Positions 1-9,288 of a stretch of 50,000 nt of DNA are shown piece after piece (within the stretch, counting starts at the first letter, position 1; each line of letters starts with the position of its first letter). The notes under the pieces are model-generated. The model saw nothing but the letters and a program-made list of their open reading frames with translations. It ran no database searches and was not told the origin of the DNA. A program made the translations under genes and the position numbers. The stretch spans positions 42,932-92,931 of the forward strand of contig NZ_BMXN01000014.1 of NCBI RefSeq assembly GCF_014651775.1, written 5' to 3'. Origin of the DNA: Vreelandella hamiltonii (GTDB taxonomy: Bacteria; Pseudomonadota; Gammaproteobacteria; Pseudomonadales; Halomonadaceae).

Positions 1-284
1 TCTGGCTCTGGCAGAGTATGTTCCACAAGCTCACTGTGCACCTGCTCTTCGTTTTGGGGCAGCGGCGCCTCTTCCTCGGTGGCTGGCGGAGATAGCGGCT
101 CATCCAGCGCCTTGGCGCTGGCGGGCTCGTCTTCGCGCGGCACCTCTGGCGCGGCCTCTTCCGCCGCGGGAGCCGGTGTGTCACGCTCGCTGACGGGGGG
201 CTCAGCGCCTAGCGACGGATCCTGACTTTCCTGCGGCTCCGGCTGGGAGTCGTGCTTTTTCTTGCGTTTGAAAAAACCGAACAT
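1..284 (-). CDS. ftsY: Signal recognition particle receptor FtsY, N-terminal fragment cut by the window edge
   Basis: This is the first 94 codons of a leftward gene that continues beyond base 1. The protein opens MFGFFKRKKK and then becomes a long stretch rich in Glu, Pro and Ala, the typical acidic A domain of FtsY; the NG GTPase domain lies outside the window. FtsY docks the Ffh-ribosome complex (ffh is at 21976-23403) at the inner membrane for co-translational insertion. The ATG at 284 is preferred over the one at 293 because a GGAT lies eight bases before it. The divergent neighbour rsmD is the usual partner of ftsY in gammaproteobacteria. The identification rests on the basic start, the acidic domain and the context. 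Confidence 0.85.
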   Translation of the reverse strand, partial: MFGFFKRKKKHDSQPEPQESQDPSLGAEPPVSERDTPAPAAEEAAPEVPREDEPASAKALDEPLSPPATEEEAPLPQNEEQVHSELVEHTLPEP

Positions 285-374
285 AAGGGTCATCCGACTG
301 AATAGGTGAACATTGCGATTATCCTACCACCGCAGGCCAAGACTTTGGATAAGTTGCCCGCTACAATCCGCGTC

Positions 375-995
375 ATGAAACGACAACGCTCCTCTCGCTC
401 AACGCCTCGCGGCGCTTCTGCATCCCGTGGCACGACTCGGCCACCGGGAAAATTGCGCATCATTGGTGGTGACTACCGCCGCCGTTTGCTGCCAGTACTC
501 GACCAGCCTGGGCTGCGCCCCACGCCGGACCGAGTGCGTGAAACCCTGTTCAACTGGCTGGGCCAGGCGCTTTACGGCCAGCGCGTCCTCGACCTGTTCG
601 CAGGCACCGGTGCGCTGGGTATCGAAGCGCTCTCCAGGGGGGCGGCTGCCGTAACCTTCGTCGAGCGCACCCCGGCGGTGGCGTCACTCATCGGCGACAA
701 TCTGGCCACTCTGGGCACCCTCAAGGGCCACGTGGTGACCCAGGAGGCGCAGGCATTTCTCGCCCAGCCCGGCGACCCCATGGCGCTGGTGTTTCTCGAC
801 CCCCCCTTCCACCAAGGGCTGGCAGCACCTTGCTGCGCCCAACTGGAGGCAGGCGGCTGGCTGGCCGACGACGCCATGATCTATCTCGAAACCGAGCACA
901 CGCTGACCCCAGAAGTCCCGGCCAACTGGCAGTTGCATAGAGAAACCCGAGCGGGTGAAAGCGTTGCCCGACTCTATCGTCGCGGGCCTGCGTAA
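375..995 (+). CDS. rsmD: 16S rRNA (guanine966-N2)-methyltransferase RsmD
   Basis: RsmD uses S-adenosylmethionine to methylate G966 of 16S rRNA in the assembled small subunit. The 206-residue protein shows the family opening KLRIIGGDYRRRLLPV, then RPTPDRVRETLFNWL, the SAM-binding VLDLFAGTGALGIEA and the catalytic DPPF (the family usually has DPPY or DPPF). The frame is open from a GTG at 306, but the ATG at 375 gives an N-terminus of normal length; the extra 23 residues would be unusual. It is divergent from ftsY across about 90 bases. A TACAAT at 362-367 could be a -10 element, but no convincing -35 box accompanies it. Confidence 0.93.
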   Translation: MKRQRSSRSTPRGASASRGTTRPPGKLRIIGGDYRRRLLPVLDQPGLRPTPDRVRETLFNWLGQALYGQRVLDLFAGTGALGIEALSRGAAAVTFVERTPAVASLIGDNLATLGTLKGHVVTQEAQAFLAQPGDPMALVFLDPPFHQGLAAPCCAQLEAGGWLADDAMIYLETEHTLTPEVPANWQLHRETRAGESVARLYRRGPA

Positions 996-1060
996 AGCGC
1001 TTGCCGACGACTCGCCGCAGCGTTACGCTCGGCGCATCGACATCGTTCTTCATTCCCATG

Positions 1061-1082
1061 TCGGCAGGCCGCTGCCTGCCGA
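1061..1082 (+). repeat. Perfect 9-bp hairpin in the leader of zapB
   Basis: TCGGCAGGC (1061-1069) and GCCTGCCGA (1074-1082) are exact inverted repeats around a CGCT loop. The hairpin sits between the rsmD stop and the zapB ribosome-binding site GGAGGT. No T-tract follows, so a simple intrinsic terminator is unlikely. It could stabilise an RNA end or influence zapB translation; that is inference. Confidence 0.6.
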
Positions 1083-1100
1083 TCGTCACCGGAGGTAGGC

Positions 1101-1295
1101 ATGAGCCTGGAGCTTTTCAATCAGTTGGAGCAGAAAGTCACCGACACCGTCGAGGCGTTGGAGATGATGAAGTTGGAAAACGAAGAGCTTCGTAATGAAA
1201 ACAGCCAGCTGAAGCAGGAGCGCGAAGAGTGGGAGCGTCGCCTGCAAGGTGTCCTGAGCAAGTTCGACGGTATCGAAGGGGGCAGCGCCTCTTAA
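1101..1295 (+). CDS. zapB: Cell division factor ZapB-like coiled-coil protein
   Basis: A 64-residue protein that is almost entirely coiled coil. It begins MSLELFNQLEQKV, very close to the start of E. coli ZapB (MSLEVFEKLEAKV), and shows heptads rich in Leu, Glu and Asn through about residue 55. ZapB stabilises the FtsZ ring through ZapA and links it to the chromosome terminus. It is shorter than the roughly 80-residue enterobacterial protein, losing about one to two heptads. The ribosome-binding site GGAGGT lies just before the ATG. The stop codon overlaps the convergent rimI stop within the palindrome TTAA. It could alternatively be filed under the short uncharacterised ZapB-like family of gammaproteobacteria. 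Confidence 0.8.
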   Translation: MSLELFNQLEQKVTDTVEALEMMKLENEELRNENSQLKQEREEWERRLQGVLSKFDGIEGGSAS

Positions 1296-1738
1296 GGCAA
1301 CGACCGCGACATCAGCAGCGCATCTTCTCGCCCGGTCGTCCCTTCAGCGGCCGGGTAGTAGCCTTTACGGCACCCATCCTGTGCGAACTCCGCCCGACGA
1401 TAAAGCGCTATGGCCCGCTGGTTGCCAGCGCGCACTTCCAGCAATAGCCGCTCGGATGACCACTGCCTGGCCACGGCCACGCAGGCGTCCAGCAACTGCC
1501 TCCCCACTCCTTGCCCCTGTGCCTCAGGGCTTACGCCAATGGCCTGCAACTCGGCATCGAAGGGCAGCCTGACCAGCAGCGCATAGCCCAGCAGAACGCT
1601 CTCTTGCCAATACCCTGCCACCCAGGCTTGCTCGTCCTGCAGCGCTGCCAGCAACTGAGCGCGACTTGCTCCGCTGCGCGCCTGCGCTTCGAGCGAGCAC
1701 ACTCCTTCGGCGTGCTGGCCGTCAAGCCGAGTGATCAT
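1292..1738 (-). CDS. rimI: Ribosomal protein S18 alanine N-acetyltransferase RimI
   Basis: A 148-residue GNAT acetyltransferase that transfers acetyl from acetyl-CoA to the N-terminal Ala of ribosomal protein S18. The acetyl-CoA loop is seen as VSPEAQGQGVGRQLLDA near residues 75-95, followed by LLLEVRAGNQRAIALYRR, the hallmark of RimI. The ATG at 1738 is chosen because it begins MITRLDG and overlaps the last 17 bases of the upstream psi-like gene; a longer frame exists but adds an improbable N-terminus. It is the last gene of the bolA / psi-like / rimI operon. In E. coli rimI also directly follows holD, which supports both calls. Confidence 0.88.
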   Translation of the reverse strand: MITRLDGQHAEGVCSLEAQARSGASRAQLLAALQDEQAWVAGYWQESVLLGYALLVRLPFDAELQAIGVSPEAQGQGVGRQLLDACVAVARQWSSERLLLEVRAGNQRAIALYRRAEFAQDGCRKGYYPAAEGTTGREDALLMSRSLP

Positions 1739-2543
1739 GCCGGCTCCACTGCTGCCCCAATGCCACCAACCGTGGCCACAGGGCACGTTTGGTCCCGGCC
1801 TGCTGCATTAGTGTCGATAACCCTGGCGCCTCCCATACCGGCAAGGACAAGCTGCGGCTACGCCCATCGGTCAGGGCCATCACCTGCGCCATGGCCGATG
1901 CCTCGACGGCATCGCTCGCACCCCACCAGAGCACGTTTTCCAACGCCCAGCCCTGACGGCTGGCCGCGCCGGAGACGAAGGCAGCCAGACCCTCCTGGGC
2001 TTCTTCCAACGGGTCCTCTGGGGTAAATGCGGTGGCCATCGGCGGCCATTTGAAAGTGACCAGCGTAGGCAGCTCGCCTTTCAAAAGGCCCGCCGCACGC
2101 AGCATATTGGCCAACAGCTGCTGCTCGGAAGGCGACATGTCGCCTTCGCACAGGCTGAGCCAGCGGCCACCGAGACAGACGCAGGACAGGCTGAACTCCA
2201 GCGGTTTGGCCACTGCCTTGGGGGTCTCGGATACGGCATCGTCTGACGCTTGCGGCGCAGGCGTTTCGACAGGTTGGCCGCCCAGCAGCGCGCGCACCGC
2301 CTGGGGGGCGGCATGGGAACTGGCAGGCGCGGGGGCGCTGGCCTCTGCCGCAGCGGGCCGTGGGCGCGGGGGCGGAGCATCGTCCAGCAGGGCGTGCAGG
2401 CGCTCGCGCGGCGGCGCCTTGGCAGGGGCGTCTTCCCATTCACAGGCTTGCGTGGGGAGTGCGTTGGGCAGTTGATAGCGGGAGGCCCAGGCGGTAATGC
2501 CCATGGCCTCCAGATAGTGCCTTCGCGCGGCTTCCGGTGTCAC
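1722..2543 (-). CDS. HolD-like protein (candidate DNA polymerase III psi subunit) with a long linker
   Basis: A 273-residue protein. Near its N-terminus the segment LEAMGITAWASRYQLPNA resembles LGITQWSLRRPGAL of E. coli psi (HolD), the piece that binds chi. A Pro/Ala-rich linker of about 80 residues follows (roughly 45-125), and then a folded C-terminal part containing SPSEQQLLANMLRAAGLL and TLVTFKWPPM. The position directly before rimI matches holD-rimI in E. coli. The protein is about twice the length of enterobacterial psi (137 aa). The GTG at 2543 overlaps the bolA stop as GTGA, indicating translational coupling, so it is preferred over a start at 2600. Identification is by motif and synteny; the C-terminal half could be something else. 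Confidence 0.55.
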   Translation of the reverse strand: MTPEAARRHYLEAMGITAWASRYQLPNALPTQACEWEDAPAKAPPRERLHALLDDAPPPRPRPAAAEASAPAPASSHAAPQAVRALLGGQPVETPAPQASDDAVSETPKAVAKPLEFSLSCVCLGGRWLSLCEGDMSPSEQQLLANMLRAAGLLKGELPTLVTFKWPPMATAFTPEDPLEEAQEGLAAFVSGAASRQGWALENVLWWGASDAVEASAMAQVMALTDGRSRSLSLPVWEAPGLSTLMQQAGTKRALWPRLVALGQQWSRHDHSA

Positions 2544-2848
2544 TTTTCGCCGCCACGACAGTTGGGCGAATCGGGGCGCGCACCGCCCCGTGCCTGCCAC
2601 TCGGTGGGCGTGTAGAGGTGCAGCGCCAGGGCGTGCACCGGCCCCGACAGCTCGTCGGCCAGCAGCGCATAGATCTGCTGGTGGCGTTTCACCGGCATCA
2701 TGGCTTCGAAGCTGTCGCTGACTAGCGTGACCTTGAAATGCGTTTCAGAGTTGGCCGGCACGTTGTGCATGTGGCTTTCGTTTTCGACCTGGAGCAGCTC
2801 AGGGGTCAGCGCCGCCAACTTCTGCTCGATCTGTGTCTGTATCGCCAT
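2540..2848 (-). CDS. bolA: BolA family protein
   Basis: A 102-residue BolA/IbaG-fold protein. BolA proteins bind [2Fe-2S] clusters with monothiol glutaredoxins and act in iron-sulfur trafficking; some bind DNA. The conserved core is visible as SETHFKVTLVSDSFEAM, then VKRHQQIYALLADEL and HALALHLYTPTEW, including the conserved His. The ATG at 2848 is preceded by GGAGAACGCCCC, a good ribosome-binding site; the upstream frame extension is ignored. It heads a compact operon whose second gene begins inside its stop codon. Confidence 0.9.
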   Translation of the reverse strand: MAIQTQIEQKLAALTPELLQVENESHMHNVPANSETHFKVTLVSDSFEAMMPVKRHQQIYALLADELSGPVHALALHLYTPTEWQARGGARPDSPNCRGGEK

Positions 2849-2890
2849 GGGGCGTTCTCCTTCTGTCCGCAACGCCACCATTGTACGCCC

Positions 2891-4294
2891 TTACTTGCCA
2901 GCCGACGATGCCCGCCGCGCCAATAACGCCTGCTGCGCCACGCGAATACGCGACAGGCTGGCCAGCAGCGCCAGAAGCGTGGTGGCCGCCCCCAGCCAAA
3001 GGGTCAGCTGAACGGGCGCTCCTAGCGCCAGGGCAGCCCCCACCAGGGCCACCCCGAAAGACTGCCCGACCGTGCGCATGGTGCTCATGACCCCTGACAC
3101 ATTGGCGCTACGCTCCGGCGGCAGGCTGCCCATCATTTCGCGGTTGTTGGGCGGCTGAAACAGGCCAAAACCGATGCCGCACAGCGCCGTGCGCCACAGA
3201 CTTCCCGCCACGCCAGTGCCTTCATCGACCTGCGCCAGCGCCACCAGCCCGATGATCAGCAGCACCAGGCCCGTGCTCGACAGCAGGCTAGGGTTGATAC
3301 GGTCTGCCAACCTGCCCGCCAGCGGCCCCACCAGCATGATGGCCAGCGGCCACGGGGTGAACAGCCAGGCCGTTTCCAGCGGTGAAAAGCCCATCTGCTC
3401 CTGATAGAAAAACGACAGCGCCACGAAGGTCAGCCCTTGGCCGATAAACGCCAGTCCAGAAGCCGACACGGCCAGGGTAAAACGCTTTTCGGCAAAGACG
3501 CTCAGCGGCAGCAGCGGATAAGGGGCGTGCCGCTGACGGCGGATAAACAGCCCGCAAGCCAGCACGGCCAGCAGTGCCCAGCCCCCGCTTTGCCACAGGG
3601 GCGCAGCGTGCCCGACGGCGTCCATGGCCACGAAGAAGCTGGCCAGCATCAGCATGGAGTAGAGCGCACCCAGGGTATCGAAGGCGCCCTGCCGGGGAAT
3701 GTCGCGTGGCAAGGCCCGGCCCGCCAGCCAGAGCGAGCAGAGCCCCAGGGGCACGTTCAGCGCAAACAGCCACGGCCAATCGGCGAACGACAGGATGACG
3801 CCACTCAAGGTCGGGCCAGCCGCGTAGCCCCCGGCCACCACCAGCGCACTCAAGCCGAGCGCGCTGCCCAACAGCCGCGACGGGAAGATGGCACGATAGA
3901 GCGATGGCCCTATGGAGAGGGTGGCGGCAGCGCCCAGCCCTTGCAAGGCGCGAAACACCAGCAATGACTCCCACTGTCGGGATAACGCCGCCCCCAGCGA
4001 GGCGGCCATGAACAGGCCGATGCCGAACAGGTACAGCCGCCGCCGTGTGACCAGCTCGCTGATACCGGCAAACACCAGCAAAAAGGCGGCGCATACCACT
4101 TGAAACAGGTTGGTGATCCAGACGGCCCGAGACGCCGGGATATCCAGATCGGCGGCAATCGTCGGTAACGCCAGGTTGATCATGGTGGTATCCATGACCG
4201 CCATCAAGGTACCGGTCACCAAGGCCAGCACGGCCAGCCGTCGCTCCGGCCCGGGCAGGCCGTCGTCACCGGGGCGAGTTTCGAACAGTCGCAT
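2891..4294 (-). CDS. MFS transporter, DHA2 (EmrB/QacA) type drug exporter
   Basis: A 467-residue very hydrophobic inner-membrane protein that fits the 14-helix DHA2 drug:proton antiporters. The first membrane segment carries MDTTMINLALPTIAADL, the signature of this family (helix 1, motif D1), and LQGLGAAATLSIGPSLYRAI corresponds to the family region around helix 4. The gene starts at the ATG at 4294, which has AGGAAG eight bases upstream; ATG 4300 is too close to that site. It is probably a proton-driven exporter of lipophilic compounds, but the substrate cannot be read from sequence. No regulator gene adjoins it. The flanking hairpin at 4331-4352 lies just upstream. Confidence 0.85.
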   Translation of the reverse strand: MRLFETRPGDDGLPGPERRLAVLALVTGTLMAVMDTTMINLALPTIAADLDIPASRAVWITNLFQVVCAAFLLVFAGISELVTRRRLYLFGIGLFMAASLGAALSRQWESLLVFRALQGLGAAATLSIGPSLYRAIFPSRLLGSALGLSALVVAGGYAAGPTLSGVILSFADWPWLFALNVPLGLCSLWLAGRALPRDIPRQGAFDTLGALYSMLMLASFFVAMDAVGHAAPLWQSGGWALLAVLACGLFIRRQRHAPYPLLPLSVFAEKRFTLAVSASGLAFIGQGLTFVALSFFYQEQMGFSPLETAWLFTPWPLAIMLVGPLAGRLADRINPSLLSSTGLVLLIIGLVALAQVDEGTGVAGSLWRTALCGIGFGLFQPPNNREMMGSLPPERSANVSGVMSTMRTVGQSFGVALVGAALALGAPVQLTLWLGAATTLLALLASLSRIRVAQQALLARRASSAGK

Positions 4295-4330
4295 GGTCAT
4301 CACTTCCTGAACAACCCCCTCTGAAACGGC

Positions 4331-4352
4331 GAAACCGGCCGAAGCCGGTTTC
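4331..4352 (-). repeat. Stable C(UUCG)G hairpin between the 4384 gene and the MFS gene
   Basis: On the minus strand GAAACCGGC-TTCG-GCCGGTTTC forms a perfect 9-bp stem with an extra-stable UUCG tetraloop. No T-tract follows in the leftward direction, so it may be a weak terminator, an RNA-stability element or part of the MFS leader. Confidence 0.6.
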
Positions 4353-4383
4353 ACAGTGCGCTCACGCTAAAAATAATAGCACG

Positions 4384-4770
4384 CTAATCTTGTTCGTTGT
4401 CGAGCAGCAGGGCATCGTCAACGTCAGAGATCTCGAGGGCCGTCTCGTCATCCAGGTCGATGGCCAGATAGCTGTGCTCGACGCGCAGGAAATCCTCGAA
4501 CAGTGCCCAGTCGAGTTTTTCGGGCCACTGGCGCTCATCCTCTTCCCAGGCGCGCAGCTCGGTTTCCAGAATCTCCACGTGCCGGTCGCGGACAAACGTC
4601 TCCAGCGCCTCCGGGGTATCCATTTCGGGAATCAGATACACCGTGCTTTCACGCTCGACGTCGGCCAGGGTCAGGTCGTCGTCTCCCATGGTGGGTTCGA
4701 GCGCATTGATCCAGTCCACGAAGGTCTGGGTCGGCCTGACGCTCAAGGCAGAGCGATTTAGCAGTTTCAT
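4384..4770 (-). CDS. Conserved acidic protein of unknown function
   Basis: A 128-residue, strongly acidic protein beginning MKLLNRSALSVRPTQTFVDW and ending in an Asp/Glu-rich tail (DVDDALLLDNEQD). It has no signal peptide, membrane helix or recognisable catalytic motif and should be cytoplasmic. It resembles an uncharacterised protein I recall from Pseudomonas and relatives that shares the NRSAL..RP..F.DW opening, but I cannot give it a function. The ATG at 4770 has GAGGAGAATCCC in front of it, so the upstream frame extension to 4830 is discarded. It lies downstream of lysS in the same direction and has a possible promoter of its own at 4801-4830. Confidence 0.8.
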   Translation of the reverse strand: MKLLNRSALSVRPTQTFVDWINALEPTMGDDDLTLADVERESTVYLIPEMDTPEALETFVRDRHVEILETELRAWEEDERQWPEKLDWALFEDFLRVEHSYLAIDLDDETALEISDVDDALLLDNEQD

Positions 4771-4800
4771 GGGATTCTCCTCGCCGTCGAAACGTTGACC

Positions 4801-4830
4801 ATTATGGGCGCTAAAACGCGCCCTTACCAA
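4801..4830 (-). promoter_or_regulatory. Candidate promoter with a palindrome in its spacer, upstream of the 4384-4770 gene
   Basis: On the minus strand TTGGTA (4830-4825) and CATAAT (4806-4801) are separated by 18 bases. The spacer and -10 boundary contain GGGCGC-6-GCGCCC (4806-4823), a perfect inverted repeat. This may be an operator or simply a small hairpin after lysS. The -35 and -10 matches are moderate. Confidence 0.4.
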
Positions 4831-4859
4831 CTTTTCGTCCGCCCGTGCGACGTTTAACG

Positions 4860-6371
<1,512 letters not shown>

Positions 6372-6405
6372 CGGGCACCCTATTCAAATTCACACGCTAA
6401 AAAGA

Positions 6406-7504
6406 TTACAGACCCTGCTTCAGGCTGGCGACGATGAACTGGTCCAGATCGCCGTCGAGTACCTTGTCACAGTTGCTGGATTGAACGCCGGTGCGCAAAT
6501 CCTTGATGCGCTGATCGTCCAGTACGTAAGAGCGAATCTGGCTACCCCAGCCGATGTCGGCCTTGGAGTCTTCCGCTTCCTGCTTGGCAGCGTTGCGCTT
6601 TTGCATTTCGAATTCCCACAGCTTCGCTTTCAACTGCTTCATGGCGAAGTCGCGGTTGGCATGCTGGCTACGCTGGTTTTGACAGGCCACCACGATGCCG
6701 GTGGGCTCGTGGGTGATCCGCACCGCCGAGTCGGTGGTGTTGACGTGCTGGCCACCCGCACCGCTGGAGCGGTAGGTATCCACGCGCAGGTCCGACGGGT
6801 TGATCTCGACCTCGAAGCTGTCGTCGATTTCTGGCGACAGAAAGACGGAGGCAAACGAGGTGTGGCGACGGCCACCCGAGTCGAAGGGGCTCTTGCGCAC
6901 CAGACGATGGACGCCGGTTTCGGTACGCAGCCAGCCAAAGGCATGGTCACCCTGAATATGCAGCGACGCCGACTTGATGCCCGCGACTTCCCCGGCAGAG
7001 ATTTCGATGATCTCGGTCTTGAAGCCGTGGCTTTCGGCCCAACGCAGGTACATGCGCAGCAGAATGTTGGCCCAATCCTGAGCTTCGGTGCCGCCCGATC
7101 CTGACTGAATATCCAGATAAGCGTTGTTCTCGTCCATTTCTCCCGAGAACATGCGGCGAAACTCGAGTTTTTCCAACGCATCTTGCAGTCCGGACAGCTC
7201 CTTGCGGACTTCCTCGACCGTGGCCTCGTCCTCTTCCATCTCGGCCAGCTCCAACAGGTCGCGGCTATCCGCCAGGCCCTGCTCCAGCTCGTCGATGGTG
7301 GCCACGATGGCTTCCAGGGAGGCCCGTTCCTTGCCCAGTTTCTGGGCGTATTCCGGATCGTTCCAGACGTTGGGGTCTTCGAGCTCGCGGGAAACTTCTT
7401 CTAGCCGATCTTTACGCTCGGCATAGTCAAAGATACCCCCTAAGAACGTCTGTCCGCTCAGACAGGTCCTTGATCTGGTTGTGAATCGGGTTGGTTTCCA
7501 GCAT
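6406..7504 (-). CDS. prfB: Peptide chain release factor 2, expressed by programmed +1 frameshift
   Basis: RF2 recognises UGA and UAA stops and triggers peptide release. The first 25 codons begin at ATG 7504 ([14 protein letters not shown]) and end at an in-frame TGA (7427-7429). The minus strand there reads AGGGGGTATCTTTGAC, identical to the E. coli frameshift site: an internal Shine-Dalgarno AGGGGG, then CTT TGA C. A +1 shift at CTT continues the protein to 365 residues, the usual size. The main part carries the UGA-reading motif SPF ([14 protein letters not shown]) and the catalytic GGQ ([11 protein letters not shown]). Because UGA is read by RF2 itself, the shift gives autoregulation. A long inverted repeat lies in the leader. 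lysS follows in the operon. Confidence 0.97.
7427..7442 (-). promoter_or_regulatory. prfB programmed +1 frameshift site
   Basis: The minus strand carries AGGGGG followed by TAT CTT TGA C. The Shine-Dalgarno-like AGGGGG pairs with 16S rRNA in the translating ribosome, and slow reading of the UGA favours slippage of tRNA-Leu from CUU to UUU. Low RF2 raises the frameshift rate. The element is sequence-identical to the well-studied E. coli one. Confidence 0.95.
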
Positions 7505-7575
7505 GGATCGCCCTAATCTTGGTCGGTAAATAAAGCTCGCTGACGCGGGGGTCGCCTCGCGCCGCAAAAGAGACA

Positions 7576-7631
7576 GTCGCCGTTGGGGTGGCCTGGCCAC
7601 CCGAGACGGTGCCAGCCACCCCAACGGCGAC
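7576..7631 (-). repeat. Perfect 17-bp inverted repeat in the prfB leader
   Basis: GTCGCCGTTGGGGTGGC (7576-7592) and its exact complement GCCACCCCAACGGCGAC (7615-7631) flank a 22-base spacer. In leftward RNA the hairpin ends 72 bases before the prfB ATG and is followed by the U-rich stretch TGTCTCTTTTG. The spacer also holds GGCCACCC (7595-7602), which could compete for the same GGGTGGCC. It lies between the porin terminator and prfB, so an attenuator or second terminator is possible. Confidence 0.75.
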
Positions 7632-7687
7632 ATTCTGGCAGGCATTGTAACCAAACCCGCTGCCAATCGCACCCATCCTGAGAAAGC

Positions 7688-7711
7688 AAAAAAACCCGGC
7701 CGAAGCCGGGT
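7688..7711 (-). terminator. Intrinsic terminator of the FadL-type porin gene
   Basis: On the minus strand ACCCGGC-TTCG-GCCGGGT is a 7-bp stem with a UUCG loop, followed directly by a run of T (7693-7688). It lies 30 bases after the porin stop. Confidence 0.88.
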
Positions 7712-7740
7712 CAGTCGATCAGTAAGCGCGAGCCGTCACA

Positions 7741-9096
7741 TCAGAACCGATAGGTCAGCTGAGCACCAAAGCCATGGGCTTCGTTCTTGTAATCAGCCGA
7801 GTAGTTCAACCCGCCAATGGGCTGGCCACCGGTTTGTGCGCTGGCCAGCAGGTCGCGCCGCTCTTGCTCGACGAAGGTGCCGCGCTCGGTCAGGTAGGAG
7901 TAGGCGAAGTCAAGCGTCAGGTCTGGCGTGGGGCTCCAGCCTGCGCCAATCGAGAAAATGCGCCGGTCATCTGACGGGATACGTACGCTGCGGAACTCAT
8001 CGCTGGTGGGCGTGAAGTCGAGCGTGACGCCTGCACGCAGGGCAAGCTGCGGTGTCAACTGGTACTCGCCGCCGGTCGCGAACGCCCAGGCGTTGGAGTA
8101 ATCCTGCTGCTCTCGAGTAATGGTGTCGCCCTGCCCACCCTGGACCAGAATCTGATCGAAGCGGCTCCAGCGTACCCACGAGGTGCCAAACATCAGCTTC
8201 AGGCGGTCGCTCATCTGCTGAGTCAGCGAGAAGTTGATGGTTTCAGGCGTGGTCAGATCCAGCGTCGCACTGTCATCTGCGCGCACTACGTTACCCGCAG
8301 GATCCCGCGCCACAAAGCTGCCTTCCAGCGTGTAATCCACCTTGGAACGGTAGGTGAGGCCGAACGTGGTTTCGGGAACGGGTTGATAGATCACCCCCAG
8401 GTTGTAACCCCAGGCATCGTCATCCCCTTCCACGCGGGGGTCGATATCGGTGGCGGCATTGAAGCCTACTCCAGACGGAAGCTGACGACGCAGCTCACCG
8501 TCGACGCGGTTGTAGGTCACGCCGGCCCCCACCGACCACTGGTCGTTGAAGCGATAGGAGACCGTAGGCTGGGCACTAACTACGCGGACTTCGGTGTAGT
8601 CGCCAAAGTAGCGACCCTGAAAGCTGTCTTCATAGTCGGTTTTGGAGCCAAAGGGAGCATACACACCAAAACCGAAGGCCAGGCGGTCATTGACCGGCTG
8701 GGCATAGAAAGCAAACGGTATGAGGGTGCCTGGCACCATGTCGCCGTCGTTGGTACCGGGTACGCCACCAATCGGCACCTGCACCCCGGCAGGTGCACCG
8801 CCCAGCGCAACGCCAGCGTCCAGCGTGCGGCTGGCTTCCACGTTACGAATGTCTGTATTCACGTTCAGGTAAGTGCCGCCTGCCGTCACCTGGGCACGGT
8901 CCAGGAACGACATACCCGCAGGGTTACCGAACACGATGGTGGCGTCATTGACGTTCGAGCTACGCCCAGCATGGCCATAGCCCTGGCCACTGACGCTCTG
9001 TTCATTGATCTGGTATCCGCCCGCCTGCGCTTGGCCGGTGAAGGCTACCGCTGCGATGGCAGCCGCAAGGGTCAGCTTGTTGAAGTTATTATTCAT
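7741..9096 (-). CDS. FadL/OmpP1-type outer membrane transporter
   Basis: A 451-residue outer-membrane beta-barrel of the FadL/TodX family, which brings hydrophobic compounds such as long-chain fatty acids across the outer membrane. A clear signal peptide ends at QAQA, with mature GGYQINEQS typical of the family. The hallmark hatch sequence is GNPAGMSF. The rest alternates in beta-strand fashion and ends in YRF, an aromatic C-terminal residue as expected for BAM-assembled barrels. The ATG at 9096 follows GGAGAGAGGCCCACC. It is a monocistronic gene with its own terminator. Substrate specificity (fatty acids, alkanes or aromatics) cannot be told from sequence. Confidence 0.9.
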   Translation of the reverse strand: MNNNFNKLTLAAAIAAVAFTGQAQAGGYQINEQSVSGQGYGHAGRSSNVNDATIVFGNPAGMSFLDRAQVTAGGTYLNVNTDIRNVEASRTLDAGVALGGAPAGVQVPIGGVPGTNDGDMVPGTLIPFAFYAQPVNDRLAFGFGVYAPFGSKTDYEDSFQGRYFGDYTEVRVVSAQPTVSYRFNDQWSVGAGVTYNRVDGELRRQLPSGVGFNAATDIDPRVEGDDDAWGYNLGVIYQPVPETTFGLTYRSKVDYTLEGSFVARDPAGNVVRADDSATLDLTTPETINFSLTQQMSDRLKLMFGTSWVRWSRFDQILVQGGQGDTITREQQDYSNAWAFATGGEYQLTPQLALRAGVTLDFTPTSDEFRSVRIPSDDRRIFSIGAGWSPTPDLTLDFAYSYLTERGTFVEQERRDLLASAQTGGQPIGGLNYSADYKNEAHGFGAQLTYRF

Positions 9097-9288
9097 GGTG
9101 GGCCTCTCTCCCGATGATCCGTCGGACGGTGCGTTCCATCCGCATTGTTCTGACACCTAAGTTTTCGCCCAATGTAGGGTTTGGTTCAAGGGCAAACGAG
9201 CGTTTTATTTTGTTTTTTACTTATACATTAGTCGCACGGCCGTTTGAAATCAGTGTTTTAGTCATTTCGATGGAGATAAGGGCGGCCC

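Noticed and set aside
7427..7429. prfB as a pseudogene with an in-frame stop
   Set aside because: The stop is the conserved programmed frameshift site, identical to the E. coli signal.
7458..7676. Frame of 72 codons across the prfB leader inverted repeat
   Set aside because: Covers a perfect hairpin and the real prfB start in another frame; no ribosome-binding site.
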